Below, piece by piece: positions 60,821-64,000 of a stretch of 64,000 bases of DNA. A model generated the notes under the pieces. It did not search any database and was not told the DNA's origin. It saw only the letters and a list, made by a program, of their open reading frames with translations. Location of the stretch: assembly GCA_022432975.1 (NCBI GenBank), contig CM039512.1:37697936-37761935 (forward strand). Reading direction: 5' to 3'. Position 1 is the stretch's first letter. Each line of letters opens with the position of its first letter. The translations under genes were made by a program, and so were the position numbers. Origin of the DNA: Begonia masoniana (Eukaryota > Streptophyta > Magnoliopsida > Cucurbitales > Begoniaceae).

Positions 60821-63013
60821 TTTAAGTTAGAGGTTGAGATTCGGGTTTGCCTAATAATGAATAGAATCGGAGTATTATTAGCTATTAACGTAGTATTTAT
60901 GATTTTGATGATAATAAGTAGGAATTATGAATGTTGGCTGAGCTCGGGTAGTTAGAGAATCCGATTTCCCTTACTGATAAACTAGGATTTCTATGCGTAC
61001 AAGATGTTCAATAAAATGTCTGAATGAGATAAGTTAGATCTTTAGGAATCTTCCTTAGTTAGGACTTTACTAGTTTTGAGTTTAAATTATTTAGGATTTG
61101 ATTTTAACTACGAAATATGAAATGTCATAGGTGAAGGAAGCTCAAGTGAAGGTACTACTCTGCTAAGGAATCTAGTTAAGTGAATGTATTAAGATTTCCG
61201 GCCACTGGGGCCCTACATCTTAAGAGTACTAAATTAGTTATGTGTTTGATGTTTGTTTTAAGTTAGTAAGATGGTTTATACTTGGATGATTTACGGATGT
61301 TTGAGAACTATGTTATGTGATGTTCTGTTAGAGTCTATGAAGTCAATTGTCTAGTATGATAATTTCCATAGTCTGATGATTTAAGAACATTCATGTTATA
61401 CATCATGATTTACTCCTCATGCATATGAAAATGATTTATGAGCATGTTTTTCCCATGAACAAGATATGAGAATGAATATGAATACGATCTCATACAACAT
61501 GATTAAGTGAAGGGTTGGGGCGGGTTGACTATGCCACAGTCCAAAGAGGGACCATGAAAACTACCCGAAAGGAATATGATCAAAATCACTGTCAACCCCC
61601 CTTTTACGGCACAAATCCTCCCTTAATCCATATGATGAAAACGATGAACAAAAACAATAATGATAAATGATCATGAACATGTTTCTCATGGCTGGCAGGC
61701 GATATTGACCCGCGGTTATGCTCACATTAAGTCAGTAAGGTTTATGAAAGACTGAAGTCTGTGTAGGATGAGATTTCTTTTTATAACATTGGGATGTTGG
61801 GATTTGTCTATTTGATCTCTGAGTTCGAGGAATGGTTTAAGTTAGAGGTTGAGATTCGGGTTTGCCTAATAATGAATAGAATCGGAGTATTATTAGCTAT
61901 TAACGTAGTATTTATGATTTTGATGATAATAAGTAGGAATTATGAATGTTGGCTGAGCTCGGGTAGTTAGAGAATCCGATTTCCCTTACTGATAAACTAG
62001 GATTTCTATGCGTACAAGATGTTCAATAAAATGTCTGAATGAGATAAGTTAGATCTTTAGGAATCTTCCTTAGTTAGGACTTTACTAGTTTTGAGTTTAA
62101 ATTATTTAGGATTTGATTTTAACTACGAAATATGAAATGTCATAGGTGAAGGAAGCTCAAGTGAAGGTACTACTCTGCTAAGGAATCTAGTTAAGTGAAT
62201 GTATTAAGATTTCCGGCCACTGGGGCCCTACATCTTAAGAGTACTAAATTAGTTATGTGTTTGATGTTTGTTTTAAGTTAGTAAGATGGTTTATACTTGG
62301 ATGATTTACGGATGTTTGAGAACTATGTTATGTGATGTTCTGTTAGAGTCTATGAAGTCAATTGTCTAGTATGATAATTTCCATAGTCTGATGATTTAAG
62401 AACATTCATGTTATACATCATGATTTACTCCTCATGCATATGAAAATGATTTATGAGCATGTTTTTCCCATGAACAAGATATGAGAATGAATATGAATAC
62501 GATCTCATACAACATGATTAAGTGAGGGTTGGGGCGGGTTGACGTATGCCACAGTCCAAAGAGGGACCATGAAAACTACCCGAAAGGGAATATGATCAAA
62601 ATCACTGTCAACCCCCCTTTTACGGCACAAATCCTCCCTTAATCCATATGATGAAAACGATGAACAGAAACAATAATGATAAATGATCATGAACATGTTT
62701 TCTCTCAACTGTACATTCATGAATACATGTTAGTTTGCATTCCTTACTAAGCATTGGGCTTATAGTTTAAACCTTATGATGTAGGTGACGAGTTTTCAGG
62801 TGAGGATCTCAAAGTTAATGAGGATGTTTAAGCTCGGTTGCTGGAAGGTGCTCAGGGTGGAGATTTATGGCTGGCAGGCGATATTGACCCGCGGTTATGC
62901 TCACATTAAGTCAGTAAGGTTTATGAAAGACTGAAGTCTGTGTAGGATGAGATTTCTTTTTATAACATTGGGATGTTGGGATTTGTCTATTTGATCTCTG
63001 AGTTCGAGGAATG
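60821..63013. repeat. Tandem duplication inside LTR L
   Basis: The units are 60821-61835 and 61836-63013. The joint is at ATGGTTTAAGTT, present at both original ends, so a few bases of homology mediated it. Unit 1 carries an internal deletion joining GAACATGTTT to CTCATGGCTGG. Otherwise the units are almost identical. Confidence 0.93.
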
Positions 63014-63199
63014 GTTTAAGTTTATAGAATGATCTGCTTAATTAAGTCTTCCGCTTCACGTATCCTGAATGAGTCTATGATTTTTATTTGTTTAAGGTTT
63101 ATGTCTATCAAGTTGAAATCTATGAGAGTCAGGGTATTTTTCTGTTGGTTGAAGTTGCTTGATGATTATCGTGTTTTACTGCTGAGTGATAGGAGTCGG

Positions 63200-63560
63200 A
63201 TGAGTGTATCATCCGGCTGACGTCATTGGCGGATGTCGAATGATAGAAGTTGAACGATTGAGTCTTCCGACTGACGTCATCGGATGATGTCGAGTGTTTA
63301 CTCACCGGATGATGTAAGTAAAGTATTTAGTCGTTTGTTCACCGGATGATGTCTCCTGTCGGATGAGGTAAGTGAGTCACGTGCATTGCACATGTCCACT
63401 AGATGATGCCTCTGATGGATGAAGACATCATCCGGCTGACGTCATCGGTGGATGGTGAATGATTGTTGATCACCGGACGATGTCTCTTGTTGGCGATGTT
63501 AAGTAAGTCACGTGAGATGCACATGATAACCGGATGATATAGAAATACACTACCGGCAGA
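63200..63560. repeat. TGACGTCA / CACCGGATGATG cluster in LTR L
   Basis: Several CATCCGGCTGACGTCATCGG-like words alternate with CACCGGATGATGT. They lie in the same late LTR position as the cluster in element C and the arrays in D and F, and are not arranged in a regular period. Confidence 0.8.
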
Positions 63561-64000
63561 AGCGAGCTCTGTGCTTGTCGTTTAGCGATCGGCATAAGTG
63601 AGTTTTAGGTTTTGTCGTCTAGCAACCGGTAGATGCCTGCGATTTCAAGCAGCTCAAGTATGATGAGGTCGAGTGTACTGAGGGCTTCTTCCTTCTGCCG
63701 ATTATGTTATGGATTTAATGCCAGAGTCTAGTCGCTCTACTCTGTGATGACTTATGCCAATGATCTTATGAGAGTCGGGTCCTTGAAGGGTAGAATTCTA
63801 TCAGATATACAGATGGTTAAAGTTCAAAAAAAAAAAAAAAAACAAACAAATGGGGTACAGAGAGTAATTTAGAGTAAGTATTCTATGAGAGTCATGAAAT
63901 GGGTCTCGGCCCTTAACGGGGCCGTTACACGAATTGCAGTGAATTTTTCTCAGAAACTCTAGTCTCTTTGCCGATCTGAAGAAGTCACAGTCTTTGGAAG

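Larger units (their letters stand above)
60437..63929 (+). mobile_element. Solo LTR L with internal 1.0-1.2-kb duplication (3.5 kb)
   Basis: It starts TGTAACACCCAGC and ends GGGGCCGTTACA, with perfect TSDs CGAAT (60432-60436 and 63930-63934). Exon 1 ends CTTACTAG (60774). Intron 1, microexon (44 nt; 61131-61174 and 62146-62189) and hairpin occur twice because 60821-61835 is duplicated at 61836-63013. The first copy lacks about 163 bp that hold the intron 2 acceptor. The donor is weakened to GTTAAG in both. A TGACGTCA-type cluster occupies 63200-63560, as in element C. A short A run lies at 63825-63842. Confidence 0.9.

Overview
This is plant nuclear DNA, most likely from a eudicot, and almost all of it is nested LTR retrotransposons. 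The evidence is a Ty3/gypsy chromovirus with a tRNA-iMet primer site, a Cassandra TRIM carrying 5S rRNA-like LTRs, a decayed Ty1/copia gag, MITE-like inverted repeats, and long A/T-rich stretches. I found no complete host gene. The species cannot be named from sequence alone.

Layout. 1-5640: fragments of three elements, namely a minus-strand LTR cut by the window edge, a plus-strand 3' LTR, and a gag relic full of nonsense codons. 5641-10237: the 5' LTR of that gag relic, swollen by a 14-bp minisatellite of about 245 units. 12204-19886: a solo LTR with target-site duplication (TSD) AACTT. It carries a 23-bp array and hosts a second LTR (13278-17419) holding a 21-bp palindromic array. 21064-31073: a full-length chromovirus on the minus strand with two 2.68-kb LTRs, TSD AAATA, and gag-pol broken by small indels. 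31312-34345: a small TRIM (TSD ACACT) split by a solo LTR. 35281-41493: a copia relic interrupted by Cassandra (TSD ACTTG) and a solo LTR (TSD AAAAC). 41494-44756: a truncated LTR with an (AAT)n tract and a 47-bp minisatellite. 46330-48725: a solo LTR (TSD ATATG). 49236-50376: an element with long terminal inverted repeats. 50377-57490: mostly A/T-rich DNA with weak LINE, MITE and gene traces and a 173-nt A run. 57491-60141: tandem segmental repeats. 60437-63929: a solo LTR (TSD CGAAT) that splits a minus-strand reading frame.

Main result. The large LTRs differ greatly in sequence but share one architecture: a short promoter segment starting TGTAACACC, a first exon ending at a good 5' splice site, an intron, a microexon of 44-56 nt, a second AG/GTAAGT-type donor, a GGCC...GGCC hairpin followed by CTACAYCA about 20-30 nt inside the second intron, and an acceptor of the form TGATGTAG/GTGA. 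The LTR at 5641-10237 has the same exons but no first intron, as expected if a spliced RNA had been reverse transcribed. Downstream, the same part of each LTR holds palindromic modules (TGACGTCA in one group, GATCGATC in another) that have grown into different arrays in different copies. I know of no description of this spliced, palindrome-bearing LTR leader, but I could not search for one.
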